Part shown: piece by piece, positions 63,040 through 64,000 of the stretch | Layout: every line of letters begins with the position of its first letter | Position numbering within the stretch: position 1 is the first letter of the stretch | DNA from: Pelagibacterium limicola | GTDB taxonomy: Bacteria > Pseudomonadota > Alphaproteobacteria > Rhizobiales > Devosiaceae | NCBI RefSeq assembly: GCF_015694405.1 | Contig: NZ_JADQDB010000007.1 | Coordinates: 1 to 64,000, forward strand | DNA: 64,000 nt | Direction of reading: 5' to 3' | Translations under genes and position numbers: made by a program | Notes under the pieces: model-generated | The model's input: only the letters and a program-made list of their open reading frames with translations | Told to the model about the DNA's origin: nothing | Database searches by the model: none

Positions 63040-64000
63040 CTAATGCCGCAACCCCGGCGCCTCGCGCCCGGTGCTCTCGACATATTCGTTATACCCGCCC
63101 CCATAAGCCACCACACCCTCGGGCGAAACCTCGAGCACGCGGTTGGAAAGCTTGGAAAGAAAATGCCGGTCGTGGGAGACGAACAGCATCGTGCCCTCAT
63201 AGCTCTCCAGCGCCGCGATCAGCATTTCCTTGGTTGCGATATCGAGGTGGTTGGTGGGCTCGTCCAGCACCAGAAAATTGGGCGGATCGAACAGCATCAT
63301 GGCCATCACCAGCCGCGCCTTCTCGCCCCCCGAAAGCACGCGGCATTTCTTTTCGATATCGTCGCCCGGAAACCCGAAGCATCCAGCCAGCGCCCGCAGC
63401 GGCGCCTGCCCGGCCTGCGGGAATTCCGATTGCAGCATGTCGAAAATGGAAAGATCGCCGTCGAGCCGGTCCATCGCGTGCTGCGCGAAATACCCCAGCT
63501 TTACGCTCGGGCCCCGCGCCACGCTGCCTGCATCGGGCTTGGCATCGCCGGTAACGAGCTTGAGCAGCGTCGATTTACCCGCGCCATTGACCCCCATGAT
63601 CGCCCAGCGCTCCTTGCGCCGCACATGGAAATCGAGCCCGTCATAAATCACCTTCTCGCCATAGCGTTTCGAGATGTCCTTGAGAACAGCGACGTCCTCG
63701 CCCGAACGCGGCGCGGGCCGGAACTCGAACACCACTTTCTGCTGGCGCTTGGGCGGTTCGACCCGGTCGATCTTGTCGAGTTTTTTCACCCGGCTCTGCA
63801 CTTGGGCGGCGTGGCTGGCCCGCGCCTTGAAGCGCTCGATGAAGTCGATTTCCTTGGCGAGCATCGCCTGCTGGCGCTCGAACTGGGCCTGCTGGTTGCG
63901 GTCGGCAATCTCGCGCTGGGCCTGGTAGAATTCGTAATCGCCCGTGTAAGACGTCAGCGTCCCCGCATCGATCTCGATGATCTTGTTGACCACCCGGTTC
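63040..64000 (-). CDS. ABC-F family ATPase, C-terminal part (cut by window edge)
   Basis: The last 320 codons of a soluble two-domain ABC protein are visible; the N-terminal ATPase lies beyond the right edge. Visible are the end of the first domain's D/H-region (NRVVNKIIEIDAGTLTSYTG), the inter-domain linker with the long charged helix (QRE...RASHAAQVQSRVKKLDK), and the second ATPase: Walker A GVNGAGKSTLLKLVTG, signature VLSGGEKARLVMAMMLF, Walker B LVLDEPTNHLD and switch LFVSHDRHFLSKL. This is the YheS/Uup-like ABC-F group, which act on the ribosome. Exact subtype is not certain. Confidence 0.9.
   Translation of the reverse strand, partial: NRVVNKIIEIDAGTLTSYTGDYEFYQAQREIADRNQQAQFERQQAMLAKEIDFIERFKARASHAAQVQSRVKKLDKIDRVEPPKRQQKVVFEFRPAPRSGEDVAVLKDISKRYGEKVIYDGLDFHVRRKERWAIMGVNGAGKSTLLKLVTGDAKPDAGSVARGPSVKLGYFAQHAMDRLDGDLSIFDMLQSEFPQAGQAPLRALAGCFGFPGDDIEKKCRVLSGGEKARLVMAMMLFDPPNFLVLDEPTNHLDIATKEMLIAALESYEGTMLFVSHDRHFLSKLSNRVLEVSPEGVVAYGGGYNEYVESTGREAPGLRH

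Overview
The window reads as chromosomal DNA of an alphaproteobacterium of the order Hyphomicrobiales (Rhizobiales). A Devosia- or Pelagibacterium-like lineage is my inference, not proven. Support comes from a full cyclic beta-1,2-glucan synthase, the cell-cycle trio SciP, ChpT and CtrA, a dense cluster of GANTC (CcrM-type) sites in front of ctrA, an alphaproteobacterial RpoH, elongator tRNA-Met(CAT), alphaproteobacterial-type SerC, DUF1134, and several rhizobial conserved hypothetical proteins. Most of the window is GC-rich, tightly packed core genome.

Layout. 0-3.9 kb: the edge of an IS-type transposase, two small conserved proteins, a PAS/HisKA_2 sensor kinase on the minus strand, then a run of very small plus-strand genes. 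3.9-12.4 kb: the ndvB/chvB glucan synthase. 12.6-16.5 kb: a cold-shock protein, four small overlapping ORFs ending in a DUF1488 protein, an AI-2E family permease and a transglutaminase-like protein. 17.1 kb: tRNA-Met. 17.4-22.4 kb: a ring-cleaving dioxygenase-like protein, an ECF sigma factor paired with a membrane-tethered VWA protein, and mnmA. 22.6-41.9 kb: a flagellar and cell-cycle region (fliK-flgD, sciP, fliF-fliG-fliH-fliN-flbD-flhA, chpT, a CheY-like receiver, ctrA, fliI-fliJ) with envelope hypotheticals between. 41.9-47.4 kb: mmcQ-like gene, sdaA, an rluA-family pseudouridine synthase, rpoH and a very low-complexity secreted protein. 47.7-51.9 kb: thiN and a TPP-riboswitch-led thiBPQ operon. 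52-60.5 kb: a membrane-anchored hypothetical, purA, an EamA transporter, a membrane protein/HTH pair, and serC-(alaE)-serA. 60.6-64 kb: a Shedu-like (DUF4263) defence gene, an inverted-repeat-rich gap, a small membrane protein and the C-terminal part of an ABC-F ATPase.

How the genes fit together. ChpT passes phosphate to CtrA, SciP restrains CtrA-driven transcription, and FlbD with sigma-54 drives later flagellar genes. TTAA-N7-TTAA (CtrA-type) boxes lie before the low-complexity protein gene (perfect) and before fliF and fliI (one mismatch each). The thi operon imports thiamine under TPP control while ThiN makes TPP. SerC and SerA make serine and SdaA degrades it.

Most notable items: the in-frame TAA that splits alaE between serC and serA; the perfect CtrA-type box in front of a secreted DPT/GGGQ/poly-Gly protein; eight GANTC sites in about 314 bp between ctrA and fliI; the Shedu-like gene; the ECF sigma-VWA pair; a paralogous pair of unknown small proteins beside ndvB; and a perfect 28-bp inverted repeat at 62 kb.
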